From Kluyveromyces lactis (Eukaryota > Ascomycota > Saccharomycetes > Saccharomycetales > Saccharomycetaceae): a stretch of DNA of 64,000 nucleotides. A program made the translations under genes and the position numbers. The notes beneath the pieces are model-generated. The model did no database searches. It was not told where the DNA came from and saw only the letters and a program-made list of their open reading frames with translations. The stretch spans positions 2,046,001 through 2,110,000 of the forward strand of contig NC_006041.1 in the NCBI RefSeq assembly GCF_000002515.2, given 5' to 3'. Of the stretch, positions 53,068 through 62,058 are shown in pieces. Each line of letters opens with the position of its first letter. The first letter of the stretch is position 1.

Positions 53068-53715
53068 ATGACCGATACTCCTTCGAACACAGACCCACTA
53101 CAATCTGCAATTGCTCCTGATTTCAGCAGCGTCCCTACTCAAGCACTTGACGCGCTTCGAATGAAGTTTTCTCAGCTTACTGCATCATTGTCCAAGATTA
53201 GAGATGAAATGTCCAGGGCAGAACTTCCGCAATGGTATACTCTACAAGCGCAGTTAACGGTGACTCTATCACAGCTCTCATCACTTACAAATACTTTAGA
53301 CCACTATGAGGAGACTTTGGATGCGACAGTAGCTTACCCACTACCTTCATTTCCAACTACTGCCCATGAAGGATTAATCACTACGTTGATGAGAAAAAAG
53401 AATATACCTGAAGTCGATGAATGGATAAAAGATGCCAAGGAGACTAACGGTTTAGATGTGGACTCTTTGAGCGATGCAGAAATTAAAAAGTTGATCAATA
53501 AAGATAAAGACATAACCTCTTGGGCAACGAAATGTCTACTCGATGAAAGAGCAAAACATTCATATACTGGGTTGTACACCACAAAGGAGCGTCAAACTGA
53601 ATCGATTGATGACAGAGATAACCTGTATACGTCTTCTGTTTCTAATGTAAAGACTTCAAGACCTTTCAGCGTTGATAAAGTCCTCAAATTTGTCAATCAG
53701 GGAGAATCATACTAA
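53068..53715 (+). CDS. MED8: Mediator head subunit Med8
   Basis: 215 residues from the ATG at 53068; the open frame upstream lacks family similarity. The core matches S. cerevisiae Med8 (YBR193C, 223 residues): PTQALDALRMKFSQLTASL, IRDEMSRAELPQWYTLQAQL, TVTLSQLSSLTNTL, VAYPLPSFPTTAHEGLITTL and MRKKNIPEVDEWIKDAKE. A C-terminal SRPFSVDKVLKFVNQGE segment corresponds to the Med18/20-tethering helix of the Mediator head module. The head couples activators to RNA polymerase II. It shares a short divergent promoter (218 bp) with AIM4. Confidence 0.94.
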   Translation: MTDTPSNTDPLQSAIAPDFSSVPTQALDALRMKFSQLTASLSKIRDEMSRAELPQWYTLQAQLTVTLSQLSSLTNTLDHYEETLDATVAYPLPSFPTTAHEGLITTLMRKKNIPEVDEWIKDAKETNGLDVDSLSDAEIKKLINKDKDITSWATKCLLDERAKHSYTGLYTTKERQTESIDDRDNLYTSSVSNVKTSRPFSVDKVLKFVNQGESY

Positions 53716-53964
53716 TCAACCTTTCAATTAATGCAAAAACTGGTTGTTCGATTGATATTATATATAGTGCAACTAAGTATTATATGGACATGATTTTATT
53801 TACAAGATCGGGAATGACAAAATATGGTTACATATAGAAGGATTTTTCCATGCAAAGTGTGTTATTAGAGATTAGGGCCCTTTGAACAGGCCAATCTTGA
53901 GTTATGGTTGCCAACGGTACACCGGGGTTCATCTGTTAAACGAAATAATAGAGGAGGGAGAGGA

Positions 53965-55071
53965 TCAAGATAGTAATTTAATTACCAGTTCCCATGTTCC
54001 AAACATGATAATACTGTTAGGAACAGTTCTTAACAAATGAGGCGTCAAACCACTATACATTGAAACGAGGCCTTCTTCCTTAATGATGACCCTAAATGAC
54101 TGTACTAATCCGGTGTACTTCAATTTACCATTCTCTGTTGGGGCCTGTCTTAATCTTGTTCTAACAACTTCATGGGGGTAAGTGACGATACTGGCTACAA
54201 ATTTGGCTAAACCAGCACTTCCCGACCTTTGACACCATTCTTTAACTTTGTCACTAGTACTTTTAGCGTCCTCATGAATATGGCCGAATTTTTCAATAGA
54301 CCTTTCTTTTATAATTCTCTTCATTTGCTCGTACAAAATCCATTGAAGAATACCTTCAACTGAGCCTAGATATGAGGCACTCAAACCTTTGTAAAGACCG
54401 AGAACACCCTCATTTTTGACAACGCTCTTAATACAGTCCAGCGAATTCTTATACGTTTTTGTTCCTGCTTTATCAAGCTGTAATCTAGTTTTAACGAGCC
54501 AAATAGGATTTGTAACGGTGGATGTAGCCCAACCAGCGGTGGCTGCCGCTAACAAATGAATCCAAGGAGCTTCCTGGCCATTATTAAGTGTTCTGGAATA
54601 TATATCCTTGGTAGTACCGTACGTTAAAAAGTTGATACTTCTAGCAGGAATGACACCAACTAAATTAGGTCCTAAACCTTTGAACAAACTTCTGAATCCT
54701 TCCTGTCTATAAACGTTACCGATAATACCAAAAGTTTCTTTGAAATGCAGCAAACTCCTTGACACAAAATGGAGAGTGCTGCTTCCATTATTTTGCATGG
54801 CCGCAGATTTGTATTGCGTTCGGAAAACATCACTTTGTAAACGGGTCTTAACAACATCAAACGGGCAAGTGACAATGGCTCCAGCCATACCGCCAATACC
54901 ACCAGCTACAAAATGAACCCAGGGTTTCACTGCTGGCTGGCTATCATCTTTTATCGTTGGGAGACTTATTCTATCGGCACTTTTCAAATTAGCTGCCTTC
55001 TCATCACTACCTAAAAATGGAGTTGACTCGATGGCATCTGATTCTAATTTATCAAAATCGTTCTTTCCCAT
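53965..55071 (-). CDS. RIM2: Mitochondrial pyrimidine nucleotide carrier Rim2
   Basis: 368 residues from the ATG at 55071. Three carrier repeats each have a PX[DE]xx[KR]-type signature: CPFDVVKTRLQSDVF near residue 76, NPIWLVKTRLQLDKAG near 195 and YPHEVVRTRLRQAP near 303. The second repeat carries Trp in place of the acidic residue (NPIW), typical of the nucleotide/folate subgroup. Rim2 exchanges pyrimidine nucleoside triphosphates across the inner membrane and is needed for mtDNA maintenance. S. cerevisiae Rim2 (YBR192W) has 377 residues. Neighbours MED8 and RPL21 match. Confidence 0.95.
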   Translation of the reverse strand: MGKNDFDKLESDAIESTPFLGSDEKAANLKSADRISLPTIKDDSQPAVKPWVHFVAGGIGGMAGAIVTCPFDVVKTRLQSDVFRTQYKSAAMQNNGSSTLHFVSRSLLHFKETFGIIGNVYRQEGFRSLFKGLGPNLVGVIPARSINFLTYGTTKDIYSRTLNNGQEAPWIHLLAAATAGWATSTVTNPIWLVKTRLQLDKAGTKTYKNSLDCIKSVVKNEGVLGLYKGLSASYLGSVEGILQWILYEQMKRIIKERSIEKFGHIHEDAKSTSDKVKEWCQRSGSAGLAKFVASIVTYPHEVVRTRLRQAPTENGKLKYTGLVQSFRVIIKEEGLVSMYSGLTPHLLRTVPNSIIMFGTWELVIKLLS

Positions 55072-55641
55072 TGTAGTATCTTCAAATAACACTTACTGGG
55101 TCGATGTAATTCTCTTGAAATGATGGAATTATCTCACTTTGAACAAACACAATCCAAATCACTGCTTTTCACCTCAGCAGTTAAGAAAAAAGGGATTGAA
55201 ATGCAACGAATTGACCTGGTCCCCAAAGTAAAACAGAATAACGGTGCTATTTTCAGCAGATACCTGTATAATCGTTTTATATAACTGAACTAGAAGCTCT
55301 TGGCCTGTGTCTTCCCCTGATTGTAGGGAACCTGTAATGTTTCCGTCAGATGATATTCCTTTGATATGATGAGATGAGCTTTCAAAATTTTAACATTCGC
55401 AGAATTACTTTTTTACTAATGTTCCCTGCAACAGCAGCAATCGGCTGGATAAGTTGTCTGACACCATACAAAATTAGAAACGTAAGGCAAATAATTTACA
55501 TGAAAGTTTTTATTGTGAGAACAGATATTATTTTTGATTGAATAGATATTCACTATTATATTATATCTTTAACGAGCAATTCCAATAATATATATAGAAG
55601 TTATAAACAAAAACTTTGCAAACCATGATAATTTGAGAAGA
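55072..55641. other. RIM2 promoter / RPL21 3' flank
   Basis: 570 bp. The AT-rich part near 55530-55600 belongs to the RPL21 3' end. No gene or clear site is seen. Confidence 0.45.
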
Positions 55642-56666
55642 TTAGATGAAAGTTTCGTATGGAACTGGAGCCAAAGTTTGAGGGACGTTACCTTCGGTAG
55701 AAACGACACGGGATTCCTTTGGTTGAGCTGGTTGTCTCTTTAATTGGACGGCAACACCTTGAGCCTTAGCTTCGGCCTTCTTGGCAGCGTTAGACTTAAC
55801 TCTTTCCAAAAATTCTTGTCTACACTTGGAGTGCTTGATGTGTTCAACTCTCAAGTTCAATCTCTTTTCCAAGTATCTGTTACCAACCATCTTGTTGATG
55901 ATGATACCAACGGAAGACTTGGTGACGTTGTAGACAACACCGGTCTTACCTTGGTAGAACTTGTGTGGCATACCCTTGTGGATAGAACCGTTAGCCTTGA
56001 TGTCAACAATGTCACCAACCTTGTAAACCTTCATGTAGGTAGACAAGGCGATGGCACCGTGCTTTCTAAAGTCACGTTGGAACATGTAACGAGTACGAGA
56101 TCTGTAACCGTGTCTGTTTTAATATTAAAATGCGAAATTTTAACTTGTTAGTAAAATGGATTCTTATTACACATTGCATTCCCTAGCGAGGGTGTGCTTA
56201 TCTTCAATCCAGTGAGTATAATGTCAAAAAAGTTCGTAAGATGATTGCTCATTACAGGTCTGATTGTTATGAATATCTTTATAAGCCTCTTCAGATAAAA
56301 AGATCACTTAAAGATTTCGTTACCAGTAGATAGTATATTCCATCATAGTCCTATGGAGTTTTGATTCTCATGCCTTCCATAAACAAAGTATCGTTCCTAA
56401 TCCTTGTTCCTTGTCACATCAGACGTAGTATCACACCTGAATTTCCCTGATGTCCAATTCTGTACAATGAGACTCTTAACCACGTTAGATTAGTCCTTAG
56501 CAAGGCTGCTTCACTTTACTGTTTCGACGTCTAGTCATTTTAACCACTATGCTTGTTGATGATCTACTGATATCCACGCATATCCATTCTATCTTCAATC
56601 TTCAATTCTTTATGACATTTACTTGGAAAAACTTTTGAATGTTGCTACCACATACGATTTACCCAT
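55642..56666 (-). CDS. RPL21: Ribosomal protein eL21 (Rpl21), two exons
   Basis: 160 residues, identical in length to S. cerevisiae Rpl21. Exon 1 is 56656-56666 (ATGGGTAAATC) and exon 2 is 55642-56113. The join gives [20 protein letters not shown], the family N-terminus. The rest ([74 protein letters not shown]) is nearly identical to S. cerevisiae. eL21 is a large-subunit protein. The 542 nt intron is in the same place as in S. cerevisiae RPL21A/B. Single-copy here, it is the parent of YBR191W and YPL079W. Confidence 0.97.
56114..56655 (-). other. RPL21 intron (542 nt)
   Basis: Donor GTATGT at 56650-56655, branch point TACTAAC at 56147-56153 and acceptor CAG at 56114-56116. I saw no snoRNA box pattern within it. 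Confidence 0.95.
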
Positions 56667-56825
56667 TTTTGCTTATTGATCCTTGGTTGTTGACGGGGTC
56701 TTGTGCTTGATTCAAAGAGGTATTGTGTATACTATCATTAAAGACTTTTTGTTTTCTATACACTCTATGAAACATGCCTATACCGCAGAACTCACGAACA
56801 CAGCATGCAGAATCACAAACTTCCC

Positions 56826-57085
56826 AATGCTGCCTCTGGATTGTCCAGTCAAGGGTCGGTGAAACTAGGACCGGTCCAGTGTGGAGAGGGTAGTAGGCCG
56901 TTTCCCAGCTCAGCCAGTGAGAATGCTCTGCCTAGCAGCTGGTAGTGGTTATTGGGATTGTGTTCCCGAGCTAGACAGAGAGGAGAATTACCAAGCCAAT
57001 GGTGGGGAAAGACCTTCAGAATTGGCGGCCCCAGGGTGGGGCCAGTGTGGTACCCAGCGAAAGCAAGTTGCAGGAATTGTGGAAT
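56826..57085. ncRNA. GC-rich, hairpin-bearing island; candidate structured RNA
   Basis: About 260 bp clearly richer in G+C than its flanks, with no protein-like frame. It contains a perfect palindrome GGACCGGTCC (56868-56877) and stems CCAGCT/AGCTGG enclosing 56905-56942. Further stems are GGGA/TCCC near 56954-56967, CCAAT/ATTGG near 56996-57025 and GGCCCC/GGGGCC near 57027-57043. The series of local stems suggests a folded RNA, but it does not match U1-U6, U3, U14, RNase P/MRP or SRP RNA sequences I can recall. It lies 160-420 bp upstream of RPL21, so a promoter role is the alternative. Strand is unknown. Confidence 0.35.
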
Positions 57086-57193
57086 GCGTCCACGATCAAA
57101 CAATATTGAACTCACAACTTTCAAAGAAAAATTCCATTTTAGGTTAACTAGTTAAAATAAAATTTCAAGAAAAAGCCATGGCACCAAAAGGCC

Positions 57194-57210
57194 GATGGGT
57201 GTACGGATGG
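57194..57210. promoter_or_regulatory. Rap1-type site upstream of RPL21
   Basis: The minus strand reads CCATCCGTACACCCATC, close to the Rap1 consensus of ribosomal protein promoters (ACACCCRTACAYC type). It lies about 530 bp upstream of the RPL21 ATG, farther than usual, and beyond the GC-rich island. Confidence 0.5.
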
Positions 57211-57728
57211 ATGGACAGTCCGCATATAGAGGAAGGTATGTAATGTCGTAATGCTTCTTGTCGAAATGACGGAATGAGTTGAAAGAGATGTCTTTCGACG
57301 TTTTTTAAGCAATGTACCGTGAAAGGTAAACTGGTATATATTTTGTTATGGTTTCTCAACGAGCCAAGACAACTTGAACGTAGTTAAAATGATCTCACTG
57401 TAAGAAAACCATTAATTAATTATCGTAATATACACCTTAAAATACCGTTTTTGTAAAACAGAGATAAATGATATTAAATGAAACTGCTACACTAGTTTTG
57501 TTTCTGTTTTCTGCTTAAATCAATCACATGAGAAAGATGTTAATTCTATATACACAACACAGCAGTGAATAGTTGGGATCAGCTTCTTAACCATCATAAA
57601 AACTCTGAAATGAAGTTGAAAAGAAAAAGAAGTAAAGGCAAAATGATCAAAAGCTAATATAAAAAAGTGATGCTGAAACATTAGTTGTTTTCAGCAATTG
57701 TAGTTTTTTGTGTAGTTTTTGAATGCGT
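57211..57728. other. Spacer between RPL21 promoter and RPS9 stop
   Basis: 518 bp, AT-rich from about 57380, including the RPS9 3' untranslated region. No gene is seen. Confidence 0.4.
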
Positions 57729-58885
57729 TTATTCTTCGTCAGCTTCTTCACCACCAGCAGCAGCAGCTCTCTTTCTGGCCACTCTACCTGGTCTAGCACC
57801 ACCGAATGGAGAGGTTCTAGCGAAGTCAATGTGCTTCTCAGATTCCAATCTGACCATGAAAGATGGGATGTTGACGATTTGCTTACCAACAGCAATGTGT
57901 CTTTGGGAGATCAAGACTCTAGCGTGGTGAACAGACTTGGCCAAACCCAACTTGTAGACTTGGGTTTGCAATCTTCTTTCCAAGAAATCTTCAACCTTCA
58001 AAGCCAAGACATAATCCAACTTCTTCTTGTCTTCAGACAAGACACCAATTCTCACCAATCTTCTGATCAAAGCATTACCTTCGAACAATCTCTTTGGGTC
58101 CTTTTCGTCTCTGGTCAACAAATCTCTGGCGGCTCTTCTGATCTTAGACAATTGGAAAGAAATTCTGTAAATTTCTCTCTTGTTCTTCAAACCGTATTCA
58201 CCAGCCAACTTCAATTCGGCGTCCAAACGAGCGGATTCGTAAGGTCTCTTTGGAGTAGAGTAAGTCTTGGAGTAAGTTCTTGGGGCTCCTGTTTGGATAA
58301 TAATTTCTTGTTAGTGAAAATATTCAAAATAATTGTAAAACTCACGTGCACATATGTACTCGTTGTCCCCAATATATCTGATACTAAAATCCAAAGATCA
58401 CTGCACTACGAGGATATACAAACGGGCGATATAATATCTACTCATGAAACATTAAACTATTGACACATCAAACATTTAAGAACATGAAAACACATGAACA
58501 AAAAAGAAGTATAACTGAAAAAAACGAAGTCCATTCTGTGGGTCAATTGACAACAGAATGAGGTGTTAATTCATACAGTACTAAATAAGAGCTCTCGCTC
58601 TTATTGATTTGCATTAAAATGTTTCTATCCTTGAGCTGAAGTGTCGGGTTTTCAACGACAAGGAACAAATGAAACAGTTTAGATTGCAAATCGAATATCA
58701 GTACTTGAAATACTTTGAGTCAATAATTTAATTGAATCATGAGGACCCGATCCTCGAAGGAAGATTTAAGCTAGCTGATGCTGGCATTATCTTCCCCATC
58801 TCTAGACAATCCAAAGGAAAGACTTGAAATGTAACAGAGTGTATCAATGAAGCATATCTGGAATGTGATACCACATACTTGGCAT
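57729..58885 (-). CDS. RPS9: Ribosomal protein uS4 (Rps9), two exons
   Basis: 188 residues from exons 58879-58885 (ATGCCAA) and 57729-58288. The join gives [20 protein letters not shown], the family N-terminus. The S4 RNA-binding domain is intact ([33 protein letters not shown]), as are [21 protein letters not shown] and [20 protein letters not shown]. uS4 nucleates small-subunit assembly and shapes the decoding region. The acidic C-terminal tail is about nine residues shorter than in S. cerevisiae Rps9A/B (197). The 590 nt intron is at the S. cerevisiae position. A Rap1-type site lies about 190 bp upstream. Confidence 0.97.
58289..58878 (-). other. RPS9 intron (590 nt)
   Basis: Donor GTATGT at 58873-58878 and acceptor CAG at 58289-58291. 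The best branch point is CACTAAC at 58310-58316, a one-base departure from TACTAAC, about 20 nt from the acceptor. The first exon is 7 nt. Confidence 0.93.
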
Positions 58886-59400
58886 TGTAACTCGATGATT
58901 CTTGTGTTCTTTTGTTCATGTAGAAATGTGTTAGTCTGTTAAAGTGACAATGCCTTTTTATACTCGTTCGGTATTCTGACATTGAATTTTTCAAAAATTT
59001 CAGAGTTCGTACTATGTCGAATACTGAAAGCATCCTCATTTCCAAATCAGGAAATTAGTCCTATAGTTGAAAATACAATGGTGTACGGGCGATAACAGTC
59101 CTGTCACCAAACCATAACCTGGTGTCCTAGAAAGTAGTTATGAAGTGGACGGGAGGCTAGGTGTTGACGGAATGCAAGAGCTCATCACACACTTGGTTTG
59201 GTCAGTTTGGAATTAAAAAGGTTGCAAGAGTAGATAATGCAAAAGTATGGAATCATTCTGCTAAATATGTATGAATAAGATAAAAATGTTAAAATACTTT
59301 GGTGTCAGCAATACCGACTTACTGACTATCGTTATTTTACTGAACTGAAGCAGCTTGTTGTCACCGTTGTGAATGCCTATGTTTAAGTAGAAAGAACCCT
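58886..59400. promoter_or_regulatory. RPS9 promoter with Rap1-type site
   Basis: 515 bp between the RPS9 start and the homocitrate synthase stop. ATGGTGTACGGGCG at 59078-59091 reads CGCCCGTACACCAT on the RPS9 strand, a good Rap1 match at about -193. A 19-bp sequence at 59301-59319 duplicates part of the homocitrate synthase gene (see findings). Confidence 0.6.
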
Positions 59401-60582
59401 TTATAGTTCAGAATGGTAGTCCTTGATGATAGTATCGACATCTTCGATACTTAGTTGCCTGACATCACCTATCTGTTTAATCTTAGATGTTACTTCCTTA
59501 ATTTGGTCATCGGATAAATGCAAATTTAGTTGTTCGACACGAGACTTGATTGCGTTCCAACCAGTTAATCTGTTGGCAAAGTGAATATATCTCTTCATAC
59601 CGAAATCTTCTGGATTTAGAATTTCGTACGTAGATGGGTTAGCCAAGATGGCCTTGGCATGAATACCAGCCTTATGTGTGAATGCACAGAATCCAGTGAT
59701 AGGGTTGTTAAATGGCACATTAACACTGACAGCATCTGCGACTAGATTTTCCAAATCACGTAGCTTGTGTAGCTTATATTTGGACTTGACGTATTCTGGG
59801 GCAGATACAATCATTCTTGCCATTAGACCACCAAGAGAGGTGATACCGTTTCTTTCACCAATACCCAACACGGAGACATCGATTAATCTGGCGCCGGCTT
59901 CTAACGCAGAATATGAGTTACCGATAGCACAACCAGTATCATCATGGAAATGACATTCGATATCACAAGAAACTACACTCTTCAATGTTCTGACTAGCTC
60001 ATATACTTGTCTTGGGTTTGCGCAACCAACGGTGTCAGCAATACCGACTCTGTTGACACCGATCTTATCCACAGTCTTGTAAATGTTCAAAAGATCAACA
60101 ATATCTGATCTGAAAGAATCTTCAGAGGAAAATCTGATCTCTAGACCCTTGGATTTAACGAATTCGATAACTTCGATAGCTGATTTCGCTATGTAGTTCA
60201 TATCTTTACCATGAGAATATTCTCTCAAAAATTTGGAAGTACCGATGACGACATCGACACCGTCAACACCAGTTTCAACAGCGACTCTAGCATCATCCAT
60301 ATGACAACGAATATGCGTCAAAATCTTAGCCTTCAAGCCCAGCTTACAGATTGCTTCACAATCGCTTCTAGATTGTTCAGAGGCCACCGGAGAGGTAAGT
60401 TCGATATAATCGACACCGAAATCATCTAAAGCCTTGGCGATTTCGATTTTCTTCTCAGTAGAGAAAAATGCACTTGCAAATTGCTCACCTTCTCTTAGGG
60501 TTGATTCGATTAGCTGGAAGTTGCAAACATTTGATAATAAATCATTTGGAGATGGGGCATATGGATTCGAATTTACGGACAT
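59401..60582 (-). CDS. LYS21: Homocitrate synthase (LYS20/LYS21 type), short C-terminus
   Basis: 393 residues. It condenses acetyl-CoA with 2-oxoglutarate, the first and feedback-regulated step of fungal lysine synthesis. The DRE-TIM family signatures are [17 protein letters not shown] near residue 25, [40 protein letters not shown], the metal-binding [31 protein letters not shown] and [13 protein letters not shown]. The last residues ([15 protein letters not shown]) align with S. cerevisiae Lys20 just before its ~35-residue Lys-rich tail, which is missing here. Whether it is the LYS20 or LYS21 form cannot be decided. It is not syntenic with S. cerevisiae LYS20/LYS21. Lys14-type sites lie upstream. 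Confidence 0.94.
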   Translation of the reverse strand: MSVNSNPYAPSPNDLLSNVCNFQLIESTLREGEQFASAFFSTEKKIEIAKALDDFGVDYIELTSPVASEQSRSDCEAICKLGLKAKILTHIRCHMDDARVAVETGVDGVDVVIGTSKFLREYSHGKDMNYIAKSAIEVIEFVKSKGLEIRFSSEDSFRSDIVDLLNIYKTVDKIGVNRVGIADTVGCANPRQVYELVRTLKSVVSCDIECHFHDDTGCAIGNSYSALEAGARLIDVSVLGIGERNGITSLGGLMARMIVSAPEYVKSKYKLHKLRDLENLVADAVSVNVPFNNPITGFCAFTHKAGIHAKAILANPSTYEILNPEDFGMKRYIHFANRLTGWNAIKSRVEQLNLHLSDDQIKEVTSKIKQIGDVRQLSIEDVDTIIKDYHSEL

Positions 60583-61009
60583 CTTGGATCAATCAATAGT
60601 TTTGACTTGGTGGTATTTTCCTAATGCCTATCTATGACTGAAGACAAACACACGATATACTATATCTCTGAGAAACGTTCAAGACCTACACAAATATGCG
60701 TTTATATATATATACCAATTCCAACATAGGTGTGGATTGACCTTATTTCCAACCTGGTCATCGCATCTAACTCTCAGAAGGCCAGTGGTGTATACTTTTT
60801 TTTTCATCAACACTGCTTTACACTGCATAAGAGTCATTATTCTCGCCAATGGATTCCTAATTAGGCTCAGAAACGCATGCAGAGAATTTGTCCAAGATTA
60901 AATAGAAACACGTACAAACTAAACATCATCGATTCGATGAATAATTACTACCAAAGAACACTACGCTTTGCCATTCACGACGATATCGCCACAGACACAC
61001 CTGTGAATT

Positions 61010-61018
61010 TCCAGCGGA
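61010..61018. promoter_or_regulatory. Lys14-type site TCCAGCGGA (copy 1)
   Basis: A perfect match to TCCRNYGGA, the S. cerevisiae Lys14 UAS of lysine genes, within TTTCCAGCGGAAA. It lies about 430 bp upstream of the homocitrate synthase ATG. Confidence 0.72.
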
Positions 61019-61081
61019 AATTCTAGTTAAAAATCCGGGTGACGCATGATGCTTCTAGTTTTTCAGTGAGAAAAAAATTTT

Positions 61082-61090
61082 TCCAGCGGA
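61082..61090. promoter_or_regulatory. Lys14-type site TCCAGCGGA (copy 2)
   Basis: A second perfect TCCAGCGGA 72 bp from the first, again flanked as TTTCCAGCGGAAA. A third, 8-of-9 match (GCCAATGGA) lies at 60845-60853, closer to the gene. Confidence 0.72.
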
Positions 61091-61144
61091 AAACAAAGCA
61101 ATCGGTAAGAAAAGAAAGAACAAGTAAAGAAAAGATAGTGAACA

Positions 61145-61151
61145 TTACCCG
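61145..61151. promoter_or_regulatory. Reb1-type site
   Basis: TTACCCG in the middle of the region between homocitrate synthase and MOT1. A second one in the opposite orientation (CGGGTAA) lies at 61635-61641. Confidence 0.55.
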
Positions 61152-61253
61152 GATAAACATAAATGTTCAGTGCGGGTTCGAATGGCCGCACATATTTTTA
61201 TCGATAAAAAGTAGCTCATTAGTTACTTACGTAACCAACGGTGTATAAGAAGA

Positions 61254-61267
61254 GGATGTACGGGTGT
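61254..61267. promoter_or_regulatory. Rap1-type site in the LYS/MOT1 intergenic region
   Basis: GGATGTACGGGTGT reads ACACCCGTACATCC on the minus strand, an essentially perfect Rap1 site. Neither flanking gene is a ribosomal protein gene, though Rap1 also serves as a general regulator. Confidence 0.6.
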
Positions 61268-61650
61268 ACATAATTAATTGCTTCCCTCCTTTTGCTAGCA
61301 CATCTTTATTTTTTTTTGTTTTTTTGTCTTCACTGTTCATTATTCTCAAATTACTGGTAATTTTGCACGACTTTCCACCCATGCCATTGGTCGGGTGCGA
61401 TATTTTTACTGAGAACTTTTTCTTTCTGTTTATTTTTTTTTCATTTTTTTTCGTTCTCAAGCTCACTATGGGCGGTTAACTAAACTAAACCCCATCACCT
61501 AGTACAGAGAAAACATAGGGTTGACCCTTTGTATATAAACGCCAAACTTTTTTCGCAAGTTTTTTTTTTTTTCGGGGGGCCTGCGTTTCAGGATGGAAGT
61601 TAAACTGAAAGTTTCCCTAAAAAAACCTGTTTTGCGGGTAACATATTCTT

Positions 61651-61682
61651 TGTTTTTTTTTGTTTTTTTTTGTTTTTTTTTC
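61651..61682. repeat. Poly(dT) tract with 10-bp period, (TGTTTTTTTT)3
   Basis: Three consecutive TGTTTTTTTT units upstream of MOT1, next to the Reb1-type site at 61635. Further T-runs occur at 61560-61571 and 61740-61745. Such tracts exclude nucleosomes. Confidence 0.8.
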
Positions 61683-62058
61683 TTGTTTATTTGTACAGTT
61701 CTGCCTGTTGGCTGTGTTCAAGCAGCAGTTTGTTTAAGTTTTTTTTGATTTTTTCATTACCCTAGTTATTTCTCGCCGATATTTCTTTTTCACTGTCTTG
61801 AGATTTCTGCATATATAAAAGAAGGTTTATATTTTGGCGTTATTTGTTTTGGTCTCAGCGGCAGAATAAACAAATTGGAAAATATCAACAAGGGCGCGAG
61901 AACTACATCCCGAAAAAAGACGCCTACATATACGGTAACGTGCCAGAGGGAACGTCACGATAGTGATACATACGTGTATATATACAGAGCTCTCGTCTAT
62001 CGCATTGTTTCCCTTTTATTTTCATTTTTGTTTTTGAATTATATTGCAAGTGATTAGC

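Larger units (their letters stand above)
60583..62058. other. Divergent homocitrate synthase/MOT1 region
   Basis: 1.48 kb with the Lys14-, Rap1- and Reb1-type sites listed separately. Short frames at 61039-61248, 61227-61466 and 61875-62057 have low-complexity composition or non-ATG starts and are not called. A TATATAA near 61813 is a candidate MOT1 TATA. Confidence 0.5.

Noticed and set aside
56849-57147. Two ~90-residue frames across the GC-rich island
   Set aside because: High GC lowers stop frequency in all frames. The frames overlap each other on opposite strands and resemble no protein.
61160-61190. B-box-like GGGTTCGAATGG, possible tRNA
   Set aside because: The last two bases of the box are wrong and there is no A-box upstream at the right distance.
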